Source: Micromonospora echinofusca (GTDB lineage: Bacteria > Actinomycetota > Actinomycetes > Mycobacteriales > Micromonosporaceae). Taken from it: a stretch of 64,000 nt of DNA. Positions 26,990 through 34,309 of the stretch are shown one piece after another. Within the stretch, counting starts at the first letter, position 1; each line of letters starts with the position of its first letter. A program made the position numbers and the translations under genes. The stretch lies in the NCBI RefSeq assembly GCF_900091445.1, contig NZ_LT607733.1, positions 6,165,001-6,229,000 on the forward strand. Reading direction: 5' to 3'. The notes under the pieces are model-generated. The model made no database searches, was not told the DNA's origin, and saw nothing but the letters and a program-made list of their open reading frames with translations.

Positions 26990-28209
26990 GCACCGCCACG
27001 GATGTCGAGGACCTGCTGCGCGAACACGCGCCACAGGTCCTCTCCGCGCTCGTCCGCCGTCACGGCGGCTTCGACACCTGCGAGGACGCCGTACAGGAGG
27101 CGCTGCTGGCGGCGGCGGTGCAGTGGCCGGCGGACGGTGTGCCGGCCAACCCCATCGGTTGGCTGACCACCGTCGCCTCCCGCCGCTGGACCGAGCTCTG
27201 GCGCAGCGACGCGGCCCGGCGGCGCCGCGAGCGGACCGCCGCCGCGCTGGCGTCCCCGGGCTCCGGCCCGGTTCCCGAGGCCGACGACACGCTCGCCCTG
27301 CTGATGTTGTGCTGCCATCCGTCGCTCACCCAGGTCTCGCAGGTGGCCCTCACCCTGCGCGCCGTGGGCGGGCTGAGCACCGCCGAGATCGCCCGGGCGT
27401 TCCTGGTGCCCGAGTCCACCGTCGCCCAGCGGATCAGCCGCGCCAAGCAGCGGATCCGGGCCAGCGGGGCCGAGTTCCGGATGCCCTCGCCGGCGGAGCG
27501 TCCCAAGCGGGTGGCCGCGGTGATGGAGGTGCTCTACCTCATCTTCAACGAGGGCTACACCGCCTCCTCCGGCGCCGCCCTCAACCGGATGGAACTCACC
27601 GCGGAGGCCATCCGCCTGACCCGGCAGCTGCACGCCCGGCTCCCCGACGACGGCGAGGTGGCGGGGCTGCTGGCGCTGATGCTGCTCACCGACGCCCGTC
27701 GCCCGGCGCGCACCGGCCCGGACGGCGCCCTGATCCCGCTCGCCGAGCAGGACCGCTCGCTGTGGGACAGCCGGGCCATCACCGAGGGGATCGCCCTGAT
27801 CACGAGGACGCTGGCCAGCGCCCCGGTGGGTCCGTACCAGATCCAGGCCGCCATCGCCGCCGTGCACGACGAGGCGCCCCGCGCCGGGGACACCGACTGG
27901 CGGCAGATCCTCGGCCTGTACGACCTGTGGCAGCGCATCGCGCCCGGTCCGATGGTCGCCCTCAACCGGATCGTCGCCGTCGCCATGGTGGAGGGCCCGC
28001 ACGCCGCGCTGCGTCAGCTCACGGCGGCGGAGGCCGATCCGGCCCTGGCCGGGCACCACCGGGTGCACGCGGTCCGCGCCCACCTGCTCGACCTCACCGG
28101 TGACCGGAGGGCCGCCCGCACCCACTACGAGCTGGCCGCCCGGGAGACCCTCAGCCTGCCCGAGCAGCGCTACCTCTACTCGCGGGCCCGGAGCGCGACC
28201 GGCGGCTGA
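26986..28209 (+). CDS. ECF42-type RNA polymerase sigma factor
   Basis: A 407-residue extracytoplasmic-function sigma factor. Sigma-2 spans roughly residues 10-75 (RHGGFDTCEDAVQEALLAAA, then NPIGWLTTVASRRW). Sigma-4 lies near 125-165 (GGLSTAEIARAFLVPEST, VAQRISRAKQRIR). The remaining 240 residues form the helical, TPR-like extension of the group, with FNEGYTASSG and RDAARTHYELAA-like repeats. Members lack an anti-sigma factor and pair with DGPF proteins, as here. It probably drives its own operon and the DGPF gene at 31828 through the shared promoter element. Confidence 0.9.
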   Translation: MSTATDVEDLLREHAPQVLSALVRRHGGFDTCEDAVQEALLAAAVQWPADGVPANPIGWLTTVASRRWTELWRSDAARRRRERTAAALASPGSGPVPEADDTLALLMLCCHPSLTQVSQVALTLRAVGGLSTAEIARAFLVPESTVAQRISRAKQRIRASGAEFRMPSPAERPKRVAAVMEVLYLIFNEGYTASSGAALNRMELTAEAIRLTRQLHARLPDDGEVAGLLALMLLTDARRPARTGPDGALIPLAEQDRSLWDSRAITEGIALITRTLASAPVGPYQIQAAIAAVHDEAPRAGDTDWRQILGLYDLWQRIAPGPMVALNRIVAVAMVEGPHAALRQLTAAEADPALAGHHRVHAVRAHLLDLTGDRRAARTHYELAARETLSLPEQRYLYSRARSATGG

Positions 28210-28269
28210 CCCCCGCCCGCCCGCAGCCACCCTCCCGGTCGACCCGACCGCGTCCTTCGCCGCCGGGTC

Positions 28270-28304
28270 GCGGATGTCAACTCCGCAATTGCGGAGATGT
28301 CCGC
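28270..28304 (+). terminator. Palindromic hairpin after the sigma gene; rest of gap non-coding
   Basis: CTCCGCAATTGCGGAG (28281-28296) is a perfect palindrome. Outer GCGGA (28270-28274) and TCCGC (28300-28304) extend it past an internal loop. It lies 60 bases after the sigma stop. The remaining gap to 28809 has no supportable gene and must contain the promoter of the acyltransferase. Confidence 0.6.
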
Positions 28305-28809
28305 ACCCCCTCGATCAGTCCAGGATGGACGCGGCAGGTCGGTGTCGTACGCGACCGGGGGCGCCGCCGCCCCGGCGTCGAAGAGCCGGGTCTGCTCGTT
28401 GACGACATCCGACGACGGGGGCGCGCTCTCGACTGGAGCCTATTCTCGGCAACGGGCGGAATCCGGCTTCGGCAATAAGCCGGGCCGCCATTCGACGCGT
28501 CTTGATTCGGCGGGCAGAGGGCATTTCCCGGCTCGTTCCGCAGCACCATCCCTGGCCCGCACCCAGCTCTTATCCGGATGGCGCCGGTAATCGTCCTGAC
28601 GGCCGGAAGACACTCAACGGTATCGAGGATTATCTTGCCGGACGCGACCGCGTAATCTCCCCGGCAGCATTCAGCTAGCGTCGGCCACCCCGCTACTCAC
28701 GGCCGTACGCGGCACCGACCGGACTGCCCTGTCGGGACCGATCGGCAACCGGTACGACGTCACGTAAACGGAGGCCGTCCCGGCAAGATTGGATAGTGGA
28801 GAGCAGAAC

Positions 28810-30051
28810 ATGGCCATCCCCACAGCAAATGTCCCCAGCACCGCCACCAGCGGCTCCGAACGGCTCCACGCGCTCGACGCGGTACGGGCGGGAGCTCTAC
28901 TGCTCGGAGTCGTCCTTCACGCGACACTCTCCTTTCTCGAACCGCGGACCTGGGTGGTGGGCGACGTGTCCACCAGCCCGGCCATGAACAGCGTCTATTT
29001 CGTGGTGCACGTCTTCCGGATGACGCTGTTCTTCCTGATCGCCGGCTTCTTCGCGCGAATGTTGCTGCACCGCCGGGGCACCGGCGGCTTCATCCGCAAC
29101 CGGGCGGTACGGATCCTCGTGCCCTTCGTCGTCTTCTGGCCGCTGATGATGGTCTCGACCGTCGTGGTGATCATCTGGGCCGCCAACCAGGCCGGCGAGG
29201 AGGTGCCCGGTCCCACGCCCATGACCCCGAGCACCTTCCCGTTGACCCACCTGTGGTTCCTCTACTGGCTGCTCATGCTCTACGTGGCGGCGCTCGTCGT
29301 ACGCGGGATCGTGGTGTCGCTGGACAAGGCCGGCAACCTGCGGTCGCGGGTCGTCGACCCGGTGATCCGGACCATCGTGAAGACCGACCTGACCCCGGTG
29401 GTGATCGGGGCGCCGCTCCTCGTGGCGTTCCTGCTCAAGGACGACTGGGAGATCTGGTACGGCGTGCCGCCGGCGGAGAACGGCGTCGTCCCGAACCCGG
29501 TGGCGGTGGTCGCCTACGGCACGGCCTTCGGCTTCGGCTGGCTGCTGCACCGGCAGATCGACCTGCTCCGCTTCTGGGAGCGGCGCGGGCTGCGCAACCT
29601 CGCGATCGCCGTGGTGCTCACGGGCGTCGCGCTCGCGATGGCGGGCACCATCCCGCCCGACGGGGCCGAGCCGATGGGGGCCAGGAAGATCGTCTACGCG
29701 GTCGTCTACGTGCTCGCGATCTGGGCCTGGACGATGGCGCTGATGGGGCTGGCGATGCGGTACCTGTCCAAGCCCAACCCGCGCATCCGCTACGTCTCGG
29801 ACGCCTCGTACTGGATCTACATCATCCACCTGCCGGTGGTCATGGCGTTGCAGACGGCCGTCGCCCAGGTGGGCCTGCCGTGGTTCGTCAAGTACCCGCT
29901 GATCCTGCTGGTCGCCTACCCGCTGACCCTGGTCAGCTACCGCTACCTGGTGCGTTACACCTTCATCGGGCGCCTGCTCAACGGGCGTCGGCGCAAGGGT
30001 GAGTCGGCTGAGAAGGCGCCGGAGACGACGCCACCGGTGGCCGCTCACTGA
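28810..30051 (+). CDS. Membrane acyltransferase 2 (acyltransferase-3, OpgC-like)
   Basis: A 413-residue integral membrane protein with about 10 helices. Helix 1 contains the conserved segment LHALDAVRAGALLLGVVLHA with the catalytic-type R and H. A later segment, DASYWIYIIHLPVVMAL, is the typical end motif. The C-terminus is short and basic. The ATG at 28810 follows GGAGAG; a TTG at 28789 in frame is less likely. It lacks the helical extension of the first acyltransferase. Family members acylate sugars, glucans or antibiotics, so transfer of an acyl group onto the sugar of the product is possible. It ends at a perfect bidirectional terminator. Confidence 0.82.
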   Translation: MAIPTANVPSTATSGSERLHALDAVRAGALLLGVVLHATLSFLEPRTWVVGDVSTSPAMNSVYFVVHVFRMTLFFLIAGFFARMLLHRRGTGGFIRNRAVRILVPFVVFWPLMMVSTVVVIIWAANQAGEEVPGPTPMTPSTFPLTHLWFLYWLLMLYVAALVVRGIVVSLDKAGNLRSRVVDPVIRTIVKTDLTPVVIGAPLLVAFLLKDDWEIWYGVPPAENGVVPNPVAVVAYGTAFGFGWLLHRQIDLLRFWERRGLRNLAIAVVLTGVALAMAGTIPPDGAEPMGARKIVYAVVYVLAIWAWTMALMGLAMRYLSKPNPRIRYVSDASYWIYIIHLPVVMALQTAVAQVGLPWFVKYPLILLVAYPLTLVSYRYLVRYTFIGRLLNGRRRKGESAEKAPETTPPVAAH

Positions 30052-30063
30052 GCCGGCCACCGA

Positions 30064-30101
30064 GCGAAATGCCCCGCCGCGTTCGCGGCGGGGCATTTCG
30101 C
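30064..30101. terminator. Perfect bidirectional terminator
   Basis: GCGAAATGCCCCGCCGC (30064-30080) and its exact complement at 30085-30101 form a 17-bp stem with a GTTC loop. It separates the convergent acyltransferase and MFS exporter genes. Confidence 0.85.
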
Positions 30102-30191
30102 GTCGCGGGCCGGGCGGCCCCGGCCGGCGGGTCCGGACGCGGCGCCGGGAGATCCGGAGGCCGCGACCGGTGGACCCGGAAGCCGCAGTGC

Positions 30192-31712
30192 TCAGTGAGT
30201 CGGCGTCGGGTCGCCGGCGACCTGCTCGGGTTCGCTCTTCCGGGGAGCCCCGGTCAGCTCCGGAGACACGGTGATCCGCTCCAGGGCCAGGAGGACGACC
30301 ACGGCGCAGACCAGGAGCACACCGGCGGCGATCCGCAGCGACAGGGCGTAGCCCTCGGTGGCGGCCACCGCGGGCGCCGCGCCCTCGCCCAGCTGGCTGT
30401 TGCCGAACCGCAGGGCCAGCGCGACCAGGACCGAGAGGCCCAGGGCCCCACCCACCTGCTGCATGACGTTCTGCATCGCCGAAGCCAGGCCCGTGTCCTG
30501 GGTGGTGACCTTCCACAGGGCGGTGTTGGCGGTGCCCGGCATGGCCAGACCGAAGAAGAGGCCCAGCACGATCATGCCCGGCATGATGCTGGCGGTGTAG
30601 GTCGCGTCGACATCGATCATGCTGGTGTAGATGAGGCCGGCGGAGGCGCCGATGAGACCGATGATGATCACCGGCTTCACGCCGAGCTTCGGGATCATCC
30701 CGGTGGACAGGCCGACGCCGAAGGCGATGCCGAGGCCGACCGGGATGAAGGACAGCCCGCCCTTGAGCGGCGAGTAGCCGAGCACCTGCTGCTCGAAGAG
30801 GGTCACCAGGAAGGTGAACCCGAAGAACGCGCAGGACAGGGCGAGGCCGACCAGGTAACCCACGGCGCGGGTGCGGTTGGCGAAGAACCGCAGCGGGATC
30901 AGCGGCGCCGAGGCGCGCGCCTCGATCAGGACCATGAGCCCGAGCAGCGCGACACCACCGAGCAGCGGCACGAGCACCTGCCAGGCGCCCCACGACCGCT
31001 CGGCGGCCTGCAACAGGCCGTAGACGATGGCCACCAGACCACCGGTCGCGGTCAGCATGCCGGTGAAGTCCAGCCGCTGGCCGCGGCGCTCCATCCTGGT
31101 CTCCGAGACCAGCCGGGGCACCATGATCAGCGCGAAGATGGTGACCGGCACGTTGATGTAGAAGATCCAGCGCCAGCTCGTGTCGTTGGCGATGAGGCCA
31201 CCGACCACCGGCCCCAGGGTCCCGGCGATGCCCGAGAGGCCACCCCAGATGCCGACCGCCTTGACCCGGTCAGCCGGCTCGGAGAAGAGCAGGAAGACCA
31301 TGCCCAGCGCGGCGGGGGCCGCGATCGCCTCACCGACGCCCTGGAGGAAGCGGCTGAAGATCAGCATCTCGGAGTTCACCGCGGCGCCGGACGTGACGGA
31401 GGCGACGGCGAAGATCACCACACCGGTCATGAAGATGCGCCGACGGCCGAACAGGTCGGCCAGCCGGCCGCCGAACAGCAGCAGACCACCGGCCATGAGC
31501 ACGTAGCCGTTGACGACCCACGCCAGGCCGGCCCGCGACATCCCGAGATCGTCCTGGATCCGGGGCAGAGCCACGTTCACCACGGTCATGTCGATCACGA
31601 ACATGAACTGGACGAACCCGAGCAGGGCGAGCGCGCGCCACCGGCGCGGATCCGTGCCCTCCCCGGGCGCACTCGGCGCGTCGTCCCGGCGCGGTGTTGT
31701 ACCGGTGCTCAT
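30192..31712 (-). CDS. EmrB/QacA-type MFS drug exporter, 14 TMS
   Basis: A 506-residue proton-driven multidrug exporter of the DHA2 family with about 14 hydrophobic segments. The first helix reads LLGFVQFMFVIDMTVVNVAL and carries the family aspartate. Motif A is GGRLADLFGRRRIFM, and WRWIFYINVPVTIFAL is the conserved mid-protein segment. The ATG at 31712 follows AGGGAGG. It diverges from DGPF gene 2, with a 14-base palindrome between the two starts. It is the obvious candidate for export of, and self-resistance to, the cluster product. Confidence 0.88.
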   Translation of the reverse strand: MSTGTTPRRDDAPSAPGEGTDPRRWRALALLGFVQFMFVIDMTVVNVALPRIQDDLGMSRAGLAWVVNGYVLMAGGLLLFGGRLADLFGRRRIFMTGVVIFAVASVTSGAAVNSEMLIFSRFLQGVGEAIAAPAALGMVFLLFSEPADRVKAVGIWGGLSGIAGTLGPVVGGLIANDTSWRWIFYINVPVTIFALIMVPRLVSETRMERRGQRLDFTGMLTATGGLVAIVYGLLQAAERSWGAWQVLVPLLGGVALLGLMVLIEARASAPLIPLRFFANRTRAVGYLVGLALSCAFFGFTFLVTLFEQQVLGYSPLKGGLSFIPVGLGIAFGVGLSTGMIPKLGVKPVIIIGLIGASAGLIYTSMIDVDATYTASIMPGMIVLGLFFGLAMPGTANTALWKVTTQDTGLASAMQNVMQQVGGALGLSVLVALALRFGNSQLGEGAAPAVAATEGYALSLRIAAGVLLVCAVVVLLALERITVSPELTGAPRKSEPEQVAGDPTPTH

Positions 31713-31734
31713 GTAGACCTCCCTCGACGTTGGC

Positions 31735-31748
31735 GCACTTTCAAGTGC
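31735..31748. promoter_or_regulatory. GCACTTTCAAGTGC palindrome between exporter and DGPF gene
   Basis: GCACTT-TC-AAGTGC is a perfect 6-bp inverted repeat 23 bases upstream of the exporter start and 12 bases from the ECF42-type promoter of DGPF gene 2. It suits a repressor or one-component regulator controlling the exporter. No matching regulator gene is adjacent. Confidence 0.4.
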
Positions 31749-31759
31749 ATCCGTCTGCA

Positions 31760-31787
31760 TGTCGAAGCTGCGGGATCGGTTTCGACA
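31760..31787 (+). promoter_or_regulatory. Candidate ECF42-type promoter of DGPF gene 2
   Basis: TGTCGA (31760-31765), 17 bases, then CGACA (31783-31787). Spacing and the TCGGTTTCGACA end match the element at 26553-26580. It lies 40 bases before the ATG at 31828. Two independent copies with conserved spacing support a shared sigma factor. Confidence 0.7.
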
Positions 31788-31827
31788 TGGGGGTGGAAGG
31801 TTCGCCCAGCCCCACGGGAGGCAAGCA

Positions 31828-32199
31828 ATGAAGTACATGATCCTGATCAACCACAACAAGCAGACCCGGGACGCCTGGCAGAACATGTCCGAGGCCGAGC
31901 AGGCGGTGGGCATGAAGGCCCACATGTCCCTCGTGGGGGACCTCTCCGAGTCGGGCGAGCTGATCGTGTCCGACGCGCTGGCCGACCAGAGCCAGGCCAA
32001 GCGGGTCCTGGTCAAGGACGGTCAGGTGAGCACCACCGACGGCCCCTTCCCCGAGGTCAAGGAGTACGTCGCCGGCTTCTACCTGATCGAGTGCGACAGC
32101 CTCGAGAAGGCCGTCGAGCACGCCGCCCGGATCCCGGAGGCCAACTTCGGCATGGTCGAGGTGCGCCCGGTCCTCAGCGCCGGCGGCCCGGACATGTGA
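31828..32199 (+). CDS. DGPF/YCII-domain protein 2
   Basis: A 123-residue paralogue of the protein at 26618, the same length and conserved throughout: AWQNMSEAEQ, GELIVSDALADQSQ, KRVLVKDGQ, TTDGPFPEVKEYVAGFYLIE, HAARIPEANFG. The ATG follows GGGAGG. It is monocistronic, with no sigma gene behind it, and ends at a hairpin. It is probably a target of the ECF42 factor encoded at 26986. The role of DGPF proteins is unknown. Confidence 0.87.
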   Translation: MKYMILINHNKQTRDAWQNMSEAEQAVGMKAHMSLVGDLSESGELIVSDALADQSQAKRVLVKDGQVSTTDGPFPEVKEYVAGFYLIECDSLEKAVEHAARIPEANFGMVEVRPVLSAGGPDM

Positions 32200-32214
32200 C
32201 GTCCGTCCGCACCG

Positions 32215-32249
32215 CAGGGACCTGCGGCACCACGTGCCGCGGGTCCCTG
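32215..32249. terminator. Bidirectional terminator
   Basis: CAGGGACCTGCGGCAC (32215-32230) and GTGCCGCGGGTCCCTG (32234-32249) pair with one G-U-type mismatch around a CAC loop. It separates the convergent DGPF gene 2 and the first SgcJ-like gene. Confidence 0.75.
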
Positions 32250-32412
32250 TCCGTCCGCGGCGACTCCCCCGGGCGTACGGCACGTCGGGCGGAGCCGCCT
32301 CATGGACGGGGTGGACACGACGAGGCCGTGGTGACGACTCTGTGCAGCCGTCACCACGGCCCCGCAACGGGTGGACCGAGCCGGTCGGCGCGCGGGCACG
32401 ACCGGCCAGGGA

Positions 32413-32892
32413 TCAGCCCTTGATCGGGCTGCTCTGGTGCGACACCAGCCTCACCTGGCCGTCCGGCTGCCGGACGATCACCCAGGTGGCCCTGATGAGG
32501 TTCTCCGACGCGATGTCCGTGTCCCCCGCCATGATGATGCCGCCCTCGGTGACGACCATGGCGACGTCCTCGGAGAGGAACGTGACCTCGACGGGCCAGC
32601 CCTTCACCCGCGCGCCCTTGAGGCCGCCCGCGAAGCCCTGGGCCATGTACTCCCGGATCTCCTCACGGCTGACCAGCTGGTTGTCCTGCATCAGCAGGCT
32701 GCCGTTGTCGGTGAACACCTCGGCGAACGCGTCCGCGTCGTTCGCCGCCCAGGCCGCCTGGACGCGCATGCACGCCGTCAGCGCCGCCTTCTCGTCCGGG
32801 GCGGTGAACCGACCGTAGTAGGAGGTGTCCTCCTGGACACCGGCCTTGGCGAGCAGCGTCGAGGCGTCGCCCCACCGTGCCTTCGTGGTCAT
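32413..32892 (-). CDS. SgcJ/EcaC-family NTF2-like protein 1
   Basis: A 159-residue cone-fold (NTF2/SnoaL/DUF4440-like) protein. The core reads AAWAANDADAFAEVFTDNG, then SREEIREYMAQGFAGGLKG, and ends with LVSHQSSPIKG. SgcJ from the C-1027 enediyne cluster is an NTF2-like protein required for biosynthesis, but its chemistry is not settled. The NTF2 pocket usually holds a small hydrophobic substrate. It is the last of three tandem paralogues transcribed leftward, 100 bases after the second, and ends at a shared terminator. Confidence 0.82.
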   Translation of the reverse strand: MTTKARWGDASTLLAKAGVQEDTSYYGRFTAPDEKAALTACMRVQAAWAANDADAFAEVFTDNGSLLMQDNQLVSREEIREYMAQGFAGGLKGARVKGWPVEVTFLSEDVAMVVTEGGIIMAGDTDIASENLIRATWVIVRQPDGQVRLVSHQSSPIKG

Positions 32893-32992
32893 GGACCCTC
32901 TCTCCTGTCGTGATTGTCCCGGTGGTGACGGCGGTCGATGCCACCATCGAAAGATCGATTCCGGAAGTGACCCGGTGCGGTCCGCGTGCCGG

Positions 32993-33448
32993 TCAGCCCG
33001 TCACCGGGCTGCTCTGGTACGAGGCGAGCCGCCAGTCGCCGTTCTGCTTGACGGCCACCCACATCATGCGGACCCGGTCCGCGTCGCCGAGCGATTCCTG
33101 ACCGTCCGGAATGATGCCGCCGTCGGTGATGGCGATGGCGACGGAATCGGTCAGCATCCGGATCTCCCGGACGTCGGTGACCAAACTCGACCCCTTGAGT
33201 CCGCCCGCGAACGCCTCCGCCATGTACGACCGGATCTCCTCGCGGTTCATCAGCTGCCGGTCGCCGGCGAGGAAACTGCCGTTCTCGACGAACATGTCGG
33301 CCAGCGCCCCGGGGTCGTTGGCCGCCCAGGCGGCGCGGAACCTCAGCGGCGCGGTGAGGACGGCGCCCTCCTCACCGTTGGAGTAGTCCCCGTACAGCGT
33401 CGCCCACTCCTTGGCCCCGGCCACGAGCGCTGCGGCGTCGTTGCTCAT
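32993..33448 (-). CDS. SgcJ/EcaC-family NTF2-like protein 2
   Basis: A 151-residue paralogue with the same layout: RAAWAANDPGALADMFVENG, NREEIRSYMAEAFAGGLKG, and the terminal LASYQSSPVTG. It is closest to protein 1 in these segments, which suggests local duplication. The ATG follows AGGAGAG. It starts 25 bases after the third paralogue stops, so these two are surely in one operon. Function is unknown beyond the family link to enediyne-type and other aromatic polyketide clusters. Confidence 0.82.
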   Translation of the reverse strand: MSNDAAALVAGAKEWATLYGDYSNGEEGAVLTAPLRFRAAWAANDPGALADMFVENGSFLAGDRQLMNREEIRSYMAEAFAGGLKGSSLVTDVREIRMLTDSVAIAITDGGIIPDGQESLGDADRVRMMWVAVKQNGDWRLASYQSSPVTG

Positions 33449-33473
33449 CCTGCTCTCCTTCTCGTCGGATCGG

Positions 33474-33938
33474 TCACCAGCGCAGGGTGGCGCCCTCGCC
33501 GCGCGGGCTGTTCTGGTAGCCGGCGAGCTGCCACTGACCGTCCTTCTTCACCGTGACCCAGGTGGACCGCACGGCCAGCTCGGGCGCGATCTCGGCCTGC
33601 CCGGCCGCGAGGATCCCGCCGTGGGTACGGATGAGGGCCACGTCGTCGGAGAGGATGCGCAGGTCGACGGGGTTGCCGGTCACCCCGGTGCCCTTGAACG
33701 GGCCGGCGTACGCGGCGGCCATGAACGAGCGGATCTCGTCCCGGCCCTTCTTGTAGACGTCACCGGGAAGGATGAGGATCCCGTCCTCGGTGAAGACGTC
33801 GGCCACCCCGTCGGCGTCGTTGTGGGACCACGCCCCCACCAGGCGCAGCGGCACGCTGAGGACCTCCTTCTCCATTTCACTGGTGAAGGGCCCGTAATAG
33901 GCGTCGAGGGATTTCTTCTGGGCGGTGGTCGTGGACAT
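33474..33938 (-). CDS. SgcJ/EcaC-family NTF2-like protein 3
   Basis: A 154-residue paralogue, the first gene of the tandem operon. Its core GAWSHNDADGVADVFTEDG, GRDEIRSFMAAAYAGPFKG and VIRTHGGIL-like strand are nearer to the standard SgcJ sequence (GPFKGT, GDV.K.GRDEIR) than the other two copies. The ATG at 33938 follows GAGAAGGGG. Upstream in-frame codons give a basic extension with no homology, so I reject them. It is separated from the PKS gene by a strong terminator and therefore needs its own promoter in 33939-34190. Confidence 0.82.
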   Translation of the reverse strand: MSTTTAQKKSLDAYYGPFTSEMEKEVLSVPLRLVGAWSHNDADGVADVFTEDGILILPGDVYKKGRDEIRSFMAAAYAGPFKGTGVTGNPVDLRILSDDVALIRTHGGILAAGQAEIAPELAVRSTWVTVKKDGQWQLAGYQNSPRGEGATLRW

Positions 33939-34192
33939 TTCGGTGACCCCTTCTCCTATAACGAGATGCGAGACCGGACAGCGCTGGTCGGCCGGCGTAA
34001 TCCGTTTCTCCATCACCATCCTCACGCCTGTGGTGGGGACGGACATCTTTCTGCGTGCGAACCGTAGGGCGGGGAGGGAGGACCCATTATTCGGCCAATG
34101 CCGATGCGCACGGCAGCCATTGAATCGACAGCCGCAGCGACGGCTCCGGCACCGGTCCACCCCGGCGTCGTGCCGGCTCGTGGCGTACGCGA
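33939..34192. other. Promoter region of the SgcJ-like operon
   Basis: With the adjoining terminator this makes a 371-base gap between the PKS stop and the first SgcJ-like gene. No gene is seen. An AT-richer segment around 34084-34100 may contain a -10, but no clear -35 goes with it. Confidence 0.35.
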
Positions 34193-34236
34193 AGGTCTCC
34201 GGTGGAGGGTCGAGCGCAACCCTCCACCGGAGACCT
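34193..34236 (-). terminator. Terminator of the PKS gene
   Basis: AGGTCTCCGGTGGAGGGT (34193-34210) and its exact complement at 34219-34236 form an 18-bp perfect stem with an 8-base loop, 74 bases after the PKS stop. Confidence 0.85.
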
Positions 34237-34309
34237 CGCTACCTGTCGGACTCCGGCGCGCGGAGCTCGTCAGGTCGGTACGGGCCCGGCACCGACCTCG
34301 GCCGGGGCC

